This document shows, in pieces, positions 7,443 to 15,275 of a DNA stretch of 61,864 nt. The position numbers and the translations under genes were made by a program. The DNA is from an uncultured Oscillospiraceae bacterium (GTDB lineage: Bacteria; Bacillota; Clostridia; Oscillospirales; Oscillospiraceae), in assembly GCA_910587505.1 (NCBI GenBank), contig CAJULD010000017.1, positions 1 to 61,864 of the forward strand. The letters are read 5' to 3'. Numbering within the stretch: position 1 is the first letter of the stretch; each line of letters starts with the position of its first letter. Below the pieces are notes generated by a model that saw only the letters and a list, made by a program, of their open reading frames with translations, was not told the origin of the DNA and ran no database searches.

Positions 7443-7721
7443 TCAGCCCTGCTCGCGCATCTTGGCGAAGCAATCGCTGCAATACACAGGACGATCACTC
7501 TTGGGCTCGAAGGGCACTCTGGCCTCGCCGCCGCAGTTCGCGCAGACCGCAGTAAAGTACTCGCGGGGGCCGCGGGCAGCATTCTTGCGGGCGTCACGGC
7601 ACGCCTTGCAGCGCTGGGGCTCGTTCTGGAAACCGCGCTCGGCGTAGAACTCCTGCTCACCGGCGGTGAAAACGAACTCCTGACCGCACTCCTTGCAAAC
7701 TAAGGTCTTGTCTTCGTACAT
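7443..7721 (-). CDS. Small zinc-ribbon protein
   Basis: A 92-residue cytosolic protein with two Cys-pair clusters: CKECG at about residues 9-13 with CKAC at 38-41, and CANCG at 60-64 with CSDC at 81-84, a double zinc-ribbon layout. I took ATG 7721 (MYEDKTLVCKECG) since GAGAGGG precedes it and homologous zinc-ribbon proteins start there. The family is widespread in clostridia and has no firm function; nucleic-acid binding is plausible. It follows sigH by 40 bases and likely shares its transcript. Confidence 0.88.
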   Translation of the reverse strand: MYEDKTLVCKECGQEFVFTAGEQEFYAERGFQNEPQRCKACRDARKNAARGPREYFTAVCANCGGEARVPFEPKSDRPVYCSDCFAKMREQG

Positions 7722-7761
7722 GATTTTACCCTCTCTTTGAATAGAAAAAAATATATTGCGT

Positions 7762-8394
7762 TCAGCCTTTGCTGATAGCGCCAGAATCAAGCTGCCGCGC
7801 CGCCTTGCGACGGATGCGCTGCACGGCGTTGTCCACCGACTTGGGGGACCGCGAAACCGCTTTGGCCATTTCCCGGATGGTCATGCCGTCTAAATAGTAC
7901 CCCAAAATCTTCGCCTCGAACTCGGACAATTGCCTGCGAACGTCGCTGAGGGTGTCCTGAGCTCCCTCCCGGCCGATAATCAGGTCCTGGGGATCTTCCC
8001 CGGCCATCGCGCCGTAAGACGAGCTCTGACTTTCAAAGAAGGGTATTTCAAGAGGAACCGACTGGTTCAACGGTGAGTGCTTGTCGCGGGCCGCGGCCCG
8101 CACAGCAGAGTACAGCCGGTTGCGGATGCATCTTTCTGCAAACGTGCGGAAGCTGGCCGCCCGGTTTCCGTCATATTCCCGGACGCCGCACATCAGGCCG
8201 ATCATGCCCTCCTGTATCAGGTCGTCGCTGTCCCCGCCCGCCAGATAATAGGGCCGGGCCAGCTGCCGCACCAGGCGTGTGTACCGCTTGACCAGCGTCT
8301 CCTCCGCGTCCCTGTCCCCCTGCCTCGCCAGGGCGGACAGGGTCTCGTCCGGCAGGGCCGGATACGCGTCTAATTGGGCTTCTGTGATCGACAT
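7762..8394 (-). CDS. sigH: RNA polymerase sigma factor, SigH-like
   Basis: A 210-residue sigma-70-family protein of the size and layout of stationary-phase/sporulation sigma-H. The N-terminal LSALARQGDRDAEETLVKRY leads into region 2, with DDLIQEGMIGLMCGVREYD binding core polymerase. Region 4 ends the protein with the helix-turn-helix MAKAVSRSPKSVDNAVQRIR, which reads the -35 element. The ATG is unusual: a consensus promoter ends only four bases upstream and no Shine-Dalgarno is present, which suggests a leaderless mRNA. The zinc-ribbon gene follows. Confidence 0.9.
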   Translation of the reverse strand: MSITEAQLDAYPALPDETLSALARQGDRDAEETLVKRYTRLVRQLARPYYLAGGDSDDLIQEGMIGLMCGVREYDGNRAASFRTFAERCIRNRLYSAVRAAARDKHSPLNQSVPLEIPFFESQSSSYGAMAGEDPQDLIIGREGAQDTLSDVRRQLSEFEAKILGYYLDGMTIREMAKAVSRSPKSVDNAVQRIRRKAARQLDSGAISKG

Positions 8395-8398
8395 GTTT

Positions 8399-8428
8399 AT
8401 TATACCTATTTCCCTGTGGGTTTGTCAA
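8399..8428 (-). promoter_or_regulatory. Consensus sigma-A promoter of sigH
   Basis: On the minus strand TTGACA (8428-8423), an 18-bp spacer and TATAAT (8404-8399) are followed by AAAC and then the sigH ATG. Transcription would be expected to start at or next to the A of the ATG. Confidence 0.8.
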
Positions 8429-8458
8429 GCAAATATTAAAAATTTGTTAACCTTTTCC

Positions 8459-9814
8459 CTAAATTTTCAGTTCTTTCACCAAATCCGCCAGCCGCCCGGC
8501 GCATTCCTCCGCCTGCCGGGCGGTTTTTGCCTCCACCATGACCCGGATCAGCGGCTCCGTTCCCGAGGGACGGACCAGCACCCGGCCGTCGCCGCCCAGC
8601 AGCTCCTCTTCCCTCGTCACGGCCTCCGCCAGGGCCTGGGAGGCCATAATCCCCTCCTTCAGCCCCGCCTGGTTGGGCAGCTCCACGTTCACCAGCGTCT
8701 GGGGATAGCCGGGGCAGATGGAGGCCAGCTCCGAGGCAGTCTTCCCGCTGCGCCTGAGAATCTGTAAAAACTGCAGAGCCGTCAGCTGGCCGTCGCCGGT
8801 GGTGGCGTAGTCGGTAAAGATTGTGTGCCCCGACTGCTCTCCGCCGATGCGGTAGCCGAACTCCAGCATCTTTTCCAGCACGTTCCGGTCCCCCACCGGT
8901 GTGCAGATCAGCCGGATGTTGTTCTTATTGCAGAATTCGTGGAGCCCCAGGTTGCTCATGACGGTACCCACGATGGCCCGGCCGGTGAGCAGCCCCTGGT
9001 CCCGCATGTACCTGCCGCACACGGCCATGGTCTTGTCGCCGTCCACCACGTTCCCCTTCTCGTCGATCATCAGGCACCGGTCCGCGTCGCCGTCGAAGGC
9101 GATGCCCAGATCGTACTCTCCGGCGGTGACCATGGCCGCCAGGCTCTTCAGGTGGGTGGAGCCGCATCTGAGGTTGATGTTCACTCCGTTGGGCTTGCGG
9201 TGGATGAAGTCGGCCTCGATGGCGAAGCCGGCGAACAGGTCCGGCGCGGTGGCCGCCGCCGCGCCGTTGGCACAGTCGATGAGCACCCGCAGCCCTCCCA
9301 GATCGTCCTGGATGGTCCCCGCCAGATGCTTGATATATTCATATTTCAGGTTCTTCATCCCGTGGATGCGCTTTCCGATCTCGCCGCCCTTCCGGATGGG
9401 CATGGGGTCATCGGAGAGGATTTTCTGCTCCACCCGCTCCTCCAGCGCGTCGGAGAGCTTGTAGCCCTGGCCGTTGAAGACCTTGATCCCGTTGTGCTCG
9501 AAGGGGTTGTGGCTGGCGGAGATCACCACGCCCGCATCGGCCTCTACTTTGATGGTCAGATAGGCCACCGCCGGGGTGGGGATGGTGCCCAGGGGCATCA
9601 CATCCCCTCCTACGGAGGTAATGCCCGCGATCAGCGCTCCCTCCAGCATGTCGGAGGAGATGCGGGTATCCATGCCGATGGTAATCAGCGGCGGTCTCCC
9701 CTTCTCCTCGGTCAGGGTCACGGCAACCGCCTGGCCCACCCGGTAGGCCAGCTCCGCCGTCAGGTTCTCTCCTACAATTCCTCGTATTCCATCCGTTCCA
9801 AACAGCTTGCCCAT
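8459..9814 (-). CDS. glmM: Phosphoglucosamine mutase
   Basis: A 451-residue enzyme that converts glucosamine-6-phosphate to glucosamine-1-phosphate for peptidoglycan precursors. It starts MGKLFGTDGIRGIVGE, typical of GlmM. The phosphoserine is Ser101 in ISASHNP. The magnesium site is FDGDADRC, the sugar loop is GGEQSGH, and the phosphate-binding loop is RPSGTEPLIRVM near the end. Length is normal. The start is followed upstream by a long non-coding repeat region (9815-10317). Confidence 0.97.
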   Translation of the reverse strand: MGKLFGTDGIRGIVGENLTAELAYRVGQAVAVTLTEEKGRPPLITIGMDTRISSDMLEGALIAGITSVGGDVMPLGTIPTPAVAYLTIKVEADAGVVISASHNPFEHNGIKVFNGQGYKLSDALEERVEQKILSDDPMPIRKGGEIGKRIHGMKNLKYEYIKHLAGTIQDDLGGLRVLIDCANGAAAATAPDLFAGFAIEADFIHRKPNGVNINLRCGSTHLKSLAAMVTAGEYDLGIAFDGDADRCLMIDEKGNVVDGDKTMAVCGRYMRDQGLLTGRAIVGTVMSNLGLHEFCNKNNIRLICTPVGDRNVLEKMLEFGYRIGGEQSGHTIFTDYATTGDGQLTALQFLQILRRSGKTASELASICPGYPQTLVNVELPNQAGLKEGIMASQALAEAVTREEELLGGDGRVLVRPSGTEPLIRVMVEAKTARQAEECAGRLADLVKELKI

Positions 9815-9891
9815 TTGATTCCTTCCCTTCTTCGCGCCCCGCGGGCGCGAACGATAAATTATTATTCCGGGGCTTCCCGCCCCGGGCCCCG

Positions 9892-9921
9892 GGTACCTTT
9901 TTGTGCGAACAAAAAGGTACC
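9892..9921. repeat. REP-like hairpin
   Basis: GGTACCTTTTTGT and ACAAAAAGGTACC form a perfect 13-bp stem around GCGA. A very similar hairpin is at 45103-45132, and looser relatives lie near 47718 and 5092. It sits in the 503-bp gene-free stretch between glmM and the XRE gene. Confidence 0.7.
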
Positions 9922-9946
9922 AAAAAATCGCCCAAACCTACGGTTC

Positions 9947-10120
9947 GGGACTCCCTTGTATCGAACATTGGCTGCAATTGAAGAGCTGCGCTGCCCCGTG
10001 AATTTCCTGTCCTTCTTCTGGTAGACCGGCTCTTGAAGGACTCCGCCTGCCGGCCTGTTAAAGAGCGACTGCTCAGCAAGGGGGCGCACCGCCGGAAGTT
10101 CCCCGGTCTAAACGGCAGGG
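9947..10120 (+). repeat. Long dispersed repeat, copy 1
   Basis: Shares long blocks with 47822-48020 in the same orientation: CGAACATTGGCTGCAA, GAAGAGCTGCG, TGCCCCGTGAAT, GTCCTTCTTC, GGCCTGTTAAAGAG, GCACCGCCGGAAG and CCCCGGTCT. Both copies lie upstream of a minus-strand gene start and behind a REP-like hairpin. I see no open reading frame or RNA gene I can name in it. Confidence 0.75.
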
Positions 10121-10272
10121 ACTATCGACACGCATGCCAAAAGAGACGCGGAAGACCTATAAGCGGCCGGCAAGGCGGCTGGCCAGACAGACCGTGCCAC
10201 GGGCGCAAAACAAACAGCCCCCGTCATTCAGGGGATTCTCAAGGGGGCGAAGCCCCCTTGCGTAACTTTTTG

Positions 10273-10298
10273 CTGCTTTTTCCTTACGGAAAAAGCAG
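10273..10298 (-). terminator. Hairpin after the XRE gene
   Basis: CTGCTTTTTCC (10273-10283) and GGAAAAAGCAG (10288-10298) form a perfect 11-bp stem 20 bases past the XRE stop codon. On the minus strand the following bases are CAAAAAG, so the U-run is inside the stem; a terminator role is likely but not certain. Confidence 0.5.
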
Positions 10299-10317
10299 GC
10301 CCCGCGGGCCGCAAAGT

Positions 10318-10527
10318 TTACTCCTCCTCCACCCATTCCACCAAATCTCCCGGCTGGCAGTGGAGGATCCGGCAGACAGGCTCCAAGCTATTCAAATTAA
10401 TAGATGTATTTCCTGTACGCAGCTTCTGCACCATGCTTTCACCCATAATCTTTTCCCGGCGAATCCTTGTACTTGGATATCCCGCTTTTTTCAATTCCTC
10501 TAAAATGTTAATTTTGTATTTAATCAT
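10318..10527 (-). CDS. XRE-family repressor, cassette 3
   Basis: A 69-residue helix-turn-helix protein of the short YozG/Cro type: MIKYKINILEELKKAGYPST, then the HTH with a predicted recognition helix around GESMVQKLRTGNTSINLNSL, ending in CRILHCQPGDLVEWVEEE. It differs from the repressors at 11 and 647, so this cassette is related by plan rather than a recent copy. It is divergent from the DUF6809-like gene at 10630, with a promoter and two direct operator repeats between them; repression of that gene is inferred. Confidence 0.9.
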   Translation of the reverse strand: MIKYKINILEELKKAGYPSTRIRREKIMGESMVQKLRTGNTSINLNSLEPVCRILHCQPGDLVEWVEEE

Positions 10528-10554
10528 ATGCCTTTCCTGACAAATGTATTATAA

Positions 10555-10597
10555 CACCAATTCCAGTGTTGACAAAGCACCAAAACCAGTGTATTAT
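10555..10597 (+). promoter_or_regulatory. Sigma-A promoter with two operator repeats
   Basis: TTGACA at 10569-10574 and TATTAT at 10592-10597 are spaced by 17 bp. The 15-bp repeats CACCAATTCCAGTGT (10555-10569) and CACCAAAACCAGTGT (10578-10592) overlap the -35 box and the spacer, 23 bp apart. Each is near-palindromic (CAC...GTG). This drives the gene at 10630 and is the likely target of the XRE repressor at 10318-10527. Confidence 0.8.
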
Positions 10598-10629
10598 ATT
10601 TGTACCACACCAAAAAGGAGTATACTCTA

Positions 10630-10893
10630 ATGGATGAATTGATGCAAGTCTTATTCAATGATATCACCGACCGCCTGCTGGGAAAATATTACAGCCAGAC
10701 CGCCTATGCGGACCGCTGCGCGGCACGGGACGAGATCGGACGCAAGCTCTGGGAACAGCTGCCCCCTGCGCAAAAAGCACAGCTGGAGGAGCTCCAGCGG
10801 GCCTATGATTATGTCCAGATGGCGGAGCTGGAGGCCATGTTTCTGGCCACCTTCGACCAGTGCAAATCTCTGGCCCTGTCCCACTCCGCCTGA
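10630..10893 (+). CDS. Small DUF6809-like protein, cassette 3
   Basis: An 87-residue acidic, helical protein. I chose ATG 10630 (MDELMQVLFNDITDRLLGKY) because AAGGAG sits 9 bases upstream; an in-frame upstream ATG lies inside the promoter. The block QLPPAQKAQLEELQRAYDYV followed by MAELEAMFLATFDQCKSLAL aligns with the protein at 945-1199. There is no signal peptide or membrane segment. It is probably a one-gene transcript ended by the hairpin at 10899. The function is unknown; it sits under a dedicated repressor like its relatives. Confidence 0.85.
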   Translation: MDELMQVLFNDITDRLLGKYYSQTAYADRCAARDEIGRKLWEQLPPAQKAQLEELQRAYDYVQMAELEAMFLATFDQCKSLALSHSA

Positions 10894-10898
10894 TATTC

Positions 10899-10926
10899 TT
10901 CCTGAAAGTTCTTTTTCTTTCAGGAA
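10899..10926. terminator. Bidirectional hairpin between convergent genes
   Basis: TTCCTGAAAG (10899-10908) and CTTTCAGGAA (10917-10926) form a perfect 10-bp stem with a T-rich loop, followed by AAAGAAT. It separates the small gene from ruvB on the opposite strand and uses the same CTTTCAGGAAAAAG end seen in other intergenic repeats. Confidence 0.6.
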
Positions 10927-10952
10927 AAAGAATGTATACCGTATGCCAAATG

Positions 10953-12017
10953 TCAGAACGTCAGCTGGTCCATCACCGGCAGCATTCCGCCGGGAACGGC
11001 GAGCCCCAGGTGCAGGTACGCCTTTGCCGTAACACAGCGGCCCCGTGGGGTCCGGGTCAGAAAGCCGATCTGCATCAGGTAGGGCTCGTACACGTCCTCC
11101 AGTGTGACGGCCTCCTCGTTGATGGTGGCCGCCAGGGTCTCCAGGCCCACCGGGCCGCCGCCGTAGTATTCAACAATGGCCCGCAGCATCCGCCGGTCGA
11201 TGTTGTCCAGCCCCAGGCAGTCCACCTCCAGGGCCGTCAGCGCCCTGTCGGCCAGCTCCTTATTGATGACGCCGTCCCCCACCACCTGGGCGAAGTCCCG
11301 GACCCGGCGGAGCATCCGGTTGGCGATCCGGGGGGTACCCCGACTGCGGCGGGCGATTTCCATGGCGCCCTCCTGCTCGATGGACGCGTCCAGAATGCCG
11401 GCGGACCGGGTGACGATCATGGCCAGCTCCTCCGGGGTGTAGAGCTCCAGACGGAGGGTCACGCCAAACCGGTCCCGCAGAGGCGCGGACAGCTGTCCCG
11501 CCCGTGTGGTGGCTCCGATCAGGGTAAATTTCGGCAGATCCAGCCGGATGGAGTTGGCCGAGGGCCCCTTGCCAATAATGATGTCGATGGCGAAATCCTC
11601 CATGGCGGGGTACAGAACCTCCTCCACGGAGCGGTTGAGCCGGTGGATTTCGTCCACAAACAGGATGTCGTTTTCGCTGAGGTTGGTCAGCAGGGCCGCC
11701 AGGTCCCCCGCCTTCTCAATGGCGGGGCCGGAGGTGATGCGGACGTTGACCCCCATCTCATTGGCGATAATGCCGGAGAGGGTGGTCTTGCCCAGCCCCG
11801 GAGGGCCGTGGAGCAGGACGTGGTCCAGCGGCTCGGAGCGCATTTTTGCCGCCTGGATAAAGACCTCCAGATTCGCCTTTGCCTTCTCCTGCCCGATATA
11901 TTCCCTGAGCCTCTGGGGGCGAAGGGAGTATTCGTTTTCATCCTCCCTGGTCAGGGAGGTGGTCACCAGCGGCTCCTCCTCAACGAAGGGCCCGTTATTG
12001 GAAAAATCGATGGCCAT
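10953..12017 (-). CDS. ruvB: Holliday junction helicase subunit RuvB
   Basis: A 354-residue AAA+ motor that drives branch migration of Holliday junctions with RuvA. Walker A is GPPGLGKTTLSG, Walker B FVDEIHRLNRSVEE, and sensor 1 lies in LIGATTRAGQLSAPLRDRFG. The C-terminal winged helix includes GLETLAATINEE and TPRGR, as in all RuvB. Length is normal. It follows ruvA by 3 bases in the minus-strand order ruvC-ruvA-ruvB. Confidence 0.97.
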   Translation of the reverse strand: MAIDFSNNGPFVEEEPLVTTSLTREDENEYSLRPQRLREYIGQEKAKANLEVFIQAAKMRSEPLDHVLLHGPPGLGKTTLSGIIANEMGVNVRITSGPAIEKAGDLAALLTNLSENDILFVDEIHRLNRSVEEVLYPAMEDFAIDIIIGKGPSANSIRLDLPKFTLIGATTRAGQLSAPLRDRFGVTLRLELYTPEELAMIVTRSAGILDASIEQEGAMEIARRSRGTPRIANRMLRRVRDFAQVVGDGVINKELADRALTALEVDCLGLDNIDRRMLRAIVEYYGGGPVGLETLAATINEEAVTLEDVYEPYLMQIGFLTRTPRGRCVTAKAYLHLGLAVPGGMLPVMDQLTF

Positions 12018-12020
12018 GCC

Positions 12021-12629
12021 TTACCCCTTCACCATGTTTTTCAGCGCCAGCCGGACCACCTGCTCCAGGCTCTGGCTCTCCACGTCGATCCCTCTGAGGG
12101 CGACGTTGATCTCCGCCTGGGAATAGCCCAGCACCGCCAGGGCGGCGGAGGCCTCGGACAGTTTGTTCTGGGGGATGATGGTCACGGCGGGGCCCGCCAC
12201 GCTTTCGCCGGCGCCGGAGATCGTCTGCCCCCTGGCCAGCTTGTCCCGCAGCTCGAGAATGATCCGCTGGGCGATTTTCTTTCCCACGCCGGGGGCCTGA
12301 GTCAGCGCCTTCTCGTCCCCGGTAATGATGCTCATGGCCAGATTCGCGGGCGGACCGGCGGACAGGATGGCCAGCGCCACCCTGGGCCCCACGCCGGAGA
12401 CGGAGGTCAGCTGCTGGAAGAGCTTCCGCTCCTCCTGGCTGACAAACCCGTAGAGATCCATGGCGTCCTCCCGGACGCTCAGGCAGGTAAAGAGCGTCGC
12501 CTTCTCTCCCTTCCTGATTTGGGAGAGGGTATAGCTGGTGGTGCGGCAGGCATAGCCCACTCCCCCGCAGTCGATTACCGCCAGCCAGGGCTCCACGTGG
12601 GCCACCATCCCCGAAACATAGTAATACAT
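12021..12629 (-). CDS. ruvA: Holliday junction DNA-binding subunit RuvA
   Basis: A 202-residue protein that holds the four-way junction and recruits RuvB. I chose ATG 12629 (MYYYVSGMVAHVEP) with GGGAG in front. The OB fold is about residues 1-63, followed by two helix-hairpin-helix motifs around LTSVSGVGPRVALAILS and LTQAPGVGKKIAQRIILEL, and the RuvB-contacting third domain ending ALKNMVKG. It lies between ruvC (80 bases upstream, across a repeat fragment) and ruvB. Confidence 0.96.
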   Translation of the reverse strand: MYYYVSGMVAHVEPWLAVIDCGGVGYACRTTSYTLSQIRKGEKATLFTCLSVREDAMDLYGFVSQEERKLFQQLTSVSGVGPRVALAILSAGPPANLAMSIITGDEKALTQAPGVGKKIAQRIILELRDKLARGQTISGAGESVAGPAVTIIPQNKLSEASAALAVLGYSQAEINVALRGIDVESQSLEQVVRLALKNMVKG

Positions 12630-12709
12630 AAATACTCCCAAAAGCAAAACGAAGTTTTGCGGCAAAAAATTTTTCTGATCCCTGTTCTGTCAGGAAAAAG
12701 GATACGGAC

Positions 12710-13231
12710 CTATCTTGTATCGTACCTCGCCGGATCGAATTTCCGTTCGGTGTTCAGCAGGCTGGTGGCGCTCCGGCCGTGGCAGATGGCGATGGCCAGG
12801 GCGTCCGCCGCGTCGTCGGGCCGGGGAATTTCCTTCATCTTCAGCAGCCGCCGGGTCATGAGCATGACCTGCTTTTTTTGCGCGCCGCCGTAGCCCGCCA
12901 CCGCCTGCTTGACCTGCATGGGCGTATACTCATAGGTGGGGATACCGGCCCGCTCCGCCTCCAGCAGGATCACCCCCCTGCCGTGAGCCACGGCGATGCC
13001 GGTGGTGATGTTTTTGGAAAAAAACAGCTCCTCCACCGCCATTTCCTGGGGCCGGAACTGCTCCAGCAGCTGGGACATATCCTGAGAAATCTGGTAAAGC
13101 CGGCTGGAGAGAGGCAGTCCCGCCGGCGTGGTAATCACGCCGTACCGGAGCAGGCGCACGCTGGCCCGGTGCGCCTCAACAAGGCCGAAGCCGATGGTGG
13201 CGACGCCGGGGTCAACACCCAAGATCCGCAT
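12710..13231 (-). CDS. ruvC: Holliday junction resolvase RuvC
   Basis: A 173-residue endonuclease that cuts the junction held by RuvAB. The RNase H-like catalytic acids are visible: Asp7 in GVDPGVATIGFG, Glu67/Glu68 in AVEELFFSKN, and Asp140 with Asp143 in PDDAADALAIA. The DNA-contact loop is around YTPMQVKQAVAGYGGAQKKQV. Length and order are typical. The short gap to ruvA contains TTCTGTCAGGAAAAAGG, a remnant of the dispersed intergenic repeats. Confidence 0.97.
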   Translation of the reverse strand: MRILGVDPGVATIGFGLVEAHRASVRLLRYGVITTPAGLPLSSRLYQISQDMSQLLEQFRPQEMAVEELFFSKNITTGIAVAHGRGVILLEAERAGIPTYEYTPMQVKQAVAGYGGAQKKQVMLMTRRLLKMKEIPRPDDAADALAIAICHGRSATSLLNTERKFDPARYDTR

Positions 13232-13300
13232 GAGAAAACTCCTTTTCTGTTCTGCCTCTCATTCTACCATCACGCGGCGGAAAAAACAAGAGGAAATGCG

Positions 13301-13343
13301 AAAAGGGCGGCCTTCGGGTCTTCGCCCCGAACGCCGTCCTTTT
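13301..13343 (-). terminator. Terminator-like hairpin after the threonine synthase-like gene
   Basis: Arms 13305-13318 and 13326-13339 pair over 14 positions with two mismatches, and on the minus strand are followed by TTTTCGC. The hairpin lies just past the stop codon at 13350. Confidence 0.65.
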
Positions 13344-13349
13344 TCTCCT

Positions 13350-14594
13350 TTAGCTCCCCACCACAACGCCGTGGTCCGCGAAGGCCCTCAGCAGCAGGTC
13401 CATTTCTCCGGGGATGGAGATGGGCTCGCCGCAGGCGGCGATGGCGTTGGCCACATCCTTCAGGCCGTTTCCCGTCACCACGGAAACCACGCTCGCATCC
13501 GCCGGAATCTTCCCCTGCTCACAGAGCTTTTTCAGCCCCGCCGCGCCGGTGACGCCGGCGGGCTCGCCGAATACGCCGCAGGTCCGGCCCAGCAGCTTCT
13601 GGGCCGCCATAATCTCCCCGTCGGACACGTTCACCACCAGGCCGCCGCTCTCCCGGATGGCCATGAGGGCCTTGTCCGCGTTCCGGGGCACGCCCACGGC
13701 GATGGAGTCGGCCAGCGTGTTCTCCTCCATGGGGCGCCAGTCCTCCCCCTCCGCAATGGCCCGGTTGATGGGGCAGCAGCCCTCCGCCTGGGCGGAAATC
13801 AGCCGGGGCAGCCGGTCGATCCATCCAATGGCGTACAGGTCCTTCAGCCCCTTCCACAGTCCCGCGATGGTGCACCCGTCGCCCACGGAGATGGCGATAT
13901 AGTCCGGGACGGCCCAGTTCAGCTGCTCCATGATCTCCAGCCCCACGGTCTTCTTGCCCTCGGAGAGGTAGGGGTTGATGGCGGCGTTGCGGTTGTACCA
14001 GCCCCACTTTTCAATGGCCTGTTTGCTCAGCTCAAAGGTCTCCTCATAGCTCCCCTGGACGGAAATCACCGTGGCTCCGAAGGTCATCAGCTGGGCCACC
14101 TTGCCTCTGGGCGCTCTGCCGGGCACAAAAATGTAGGTATTCAGCCCCGCCGCCGCCGCGTTGCCCGCCAGGGAGGAGGCGGCGTTGCCGGTGGAGGAGC
14201 AGGCGATGACCTTCGCCCCCGCCTCCATGGCCTTGGCAACCGCCATGGAGCTGGCCCGGTCCTTCAGGGAGGCGGTGGGGTTGATACCGTCGTCCTTCAC
14301 ATAGAGCGTTCTGATTCCCAGCCGGTCTGCCAGCGCTCCGGCCTCATAGAGGGGGCTCCACCCCACCCGGAGGGGAGGCGCGGGGGTGTCCTCCTCCACC
14401 GGGAGGAGCTCCCGGTAGCGCCACATGGAATTGTCGCTGCGCCGGGCCAGCTTTTCTTTTGTCAGGTTTGCTTTGATGTAGTCGTAGTCATAGATGATGT
14501 CTAAAATCCCCCCGCAGGAGCAGTTGGTTAAATTGGGGGTCGCCTCGTAGAGCTTTCCGCATTTCACGCACCTGGCGTATCTGACGTTTTTCAT
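13350..14594 (-). CDS. Threonine synthase-like PLP enzyme, short class
   Basis: A 414-residue fold-type II PLP enzyme. It opens with a small zinc-ribbon-like segment (CVKCG near residue 9 and CSCGG near 27). The PLP lysine is in NPTASLKDRASS and the phosphate-binding loop in ACSSTGNAASSLAGNAAA. This matches the short threonine synthases (O-phosphohomoserine to threonine) found in archaea, plants and some bacteria. A long-class threonine synthase is also present at 52752-54236, so this one may act on another substrate or be redundant. GGAGAC precedes the ATG. It is monocistronic as far as I can see. Confidence 0.85.
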   Translation of the reverse strand: MKNVRYARCVKCGKLYEATPNLTNCSCGGILDIIYDYDYIKANLTKEKLARRSDNSMWRYRELLPVEEDTPAPPLRVGWSPLYEAGALADRLGIRTLYVKDDGINPTASLKDRASSMAVAKAMEAGAKVIACSSTGNAASSLAGNAAAAGLNTYIFVPGRAPRGKVAQLMTFGATVISVQGSYEETFELSKQAIEKWGWYNRNAAINPYLSEGKKTVGLEIMEQLNWAVPDYIAISVGDGCTIAGLWKGLKDLYAIGWIDRLPRLISAQAEGCCPINRAIAEGEDWRPMEENTLADSIAVGVPRNADKALMAIRESGGLVVNVSDGEIMAAQKLLGRTCGVFGEPAGVTGAAGLKKLCEQGKIPADASVVSVVTGNGLKDVANAIAACGEPISIPGEMDLLLRAFADHGVVVGS

Positions 14595-14774
14595 GGCAGT
14601 CTCCTTCTTCGCGCCTGACCGGCGCGGGGGAAAATATTTCTCAGCCCCTGATTTTTATTACGGAGGTTATTTTTTGCGCGTCGCCTGTCGTCCGCCCGGT
14701 CTGAACCGAACCGGCTCCCGTGGATCGGGCGAGTCGTCTCCCTCGTGCCGAATAACGGCGGCTCTCCTTTGTCC

Positions 14775-14978
14775 TTACTCCCTGCGGTCCCCGTCTCCTG
14801 CATTCTCTGCTTCTTCTTTCAGATTTTCCAGAGCAACGCGGGTTGCTTCCACTACAAACGCTGTGAAAGTGCAGTCCTTTCCCTGAATCGCAGTTTCGAC
14901 GGCTTCGATAACATCATCAGGAAAGCGAATACTCTTGCTTGTTGTCGGCGGAATTTTCGGAATTCTGAACGTAGCCAT
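14775..14978 (-). CDS. Ribbon-helix-helix repressor, cassette 4
   Basis: A 67-residue protein with an Arc/MetJ-type ribbon-helix-helix core: SKSIRFPDDVIEAVETAIQG forms the strand and first helix, and CTFTAFVVEATRVALENL the second. The acidic tail is EEAENAGDGDRRE. ATG 14978 (MATFRIPKIPPTT) was chosen because GAGGTG lies 7 bases upstream. It is divergent from a 51-residue acidic protein at 15120. The arrangement mirrors the three XRE cassettes, with a different DNA-binding fold. Confidence 0.85.
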   Translation of the reverse strand: MATFRIPKIPPTTSKSIRFPDDVIEAVETAIQGKDCTFTAFVVEATRVALENLKEEAENAGDGDRRE

Positions 14979-14991
14979 ATTGCACCTCGTC

Positions 14992-15062
14992 ATACATATG
15001 TTGTGACGATTGTAATGCAATATGCGCATCCACTTTGAACTACATTTGAGCTGCATATGTAT
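14992..15062. promoter_or_regulatory. Inverted operator sites between the cassette 4 genes
   Basis: ATACATATG (14992-15000) and CATATGTAT (15054-15062) are perfect 9-bp inverted copies in the AT-rich gap between the divergent genes. The TTGTAATGCAATATGC and TATTGCAAT stretches beside them look like further half sites. This is a likely operator of the ribbon-helix-helix protein. Confidence 0.55.
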
Positions 15063-15119
15063 TGCAATTTTCGTGTCCATATGGTAAGCTACCGATATAA
15101 CGAAAAAGGAGACGGTATA

Positions 15120-15275
15120 ATGGACAATTTCCCGAAATATTACACCCGGCTGTTCAACGGAGTAACGGACGCCATCGAAGCGCTCCTGGTGGAACGCCCG
15201 GAGGATGCGCTGAACATTCTGGTCGAAGCCCAGCAGGACGCGGAGGAGATGTACCTGGAGGATGGCGAGACCTGA
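15120..15275 (+). CDS. Small acidic protein, cassette 4
   Basis: A 51-residue acidic protein starting MDNFPKYYTRLFNGVTDAIE and ending in LVEAQQDAEEMYLEDGET. I took the ATG at 15120, with AAGGAG 8 bases upstream. It is predicted helical, without a signal or membrane segment. I recognise it only as a type of small hypothetical protein common in gut clostridia. Its control by the divergent ribbon-helix-helix protein is inferred from the layout. Confidence 0.75.
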   Translation: MDNFPKYYTRLFNGVTDAIEALLVERPEDALNILVEAQQDAEEMYLEDGET

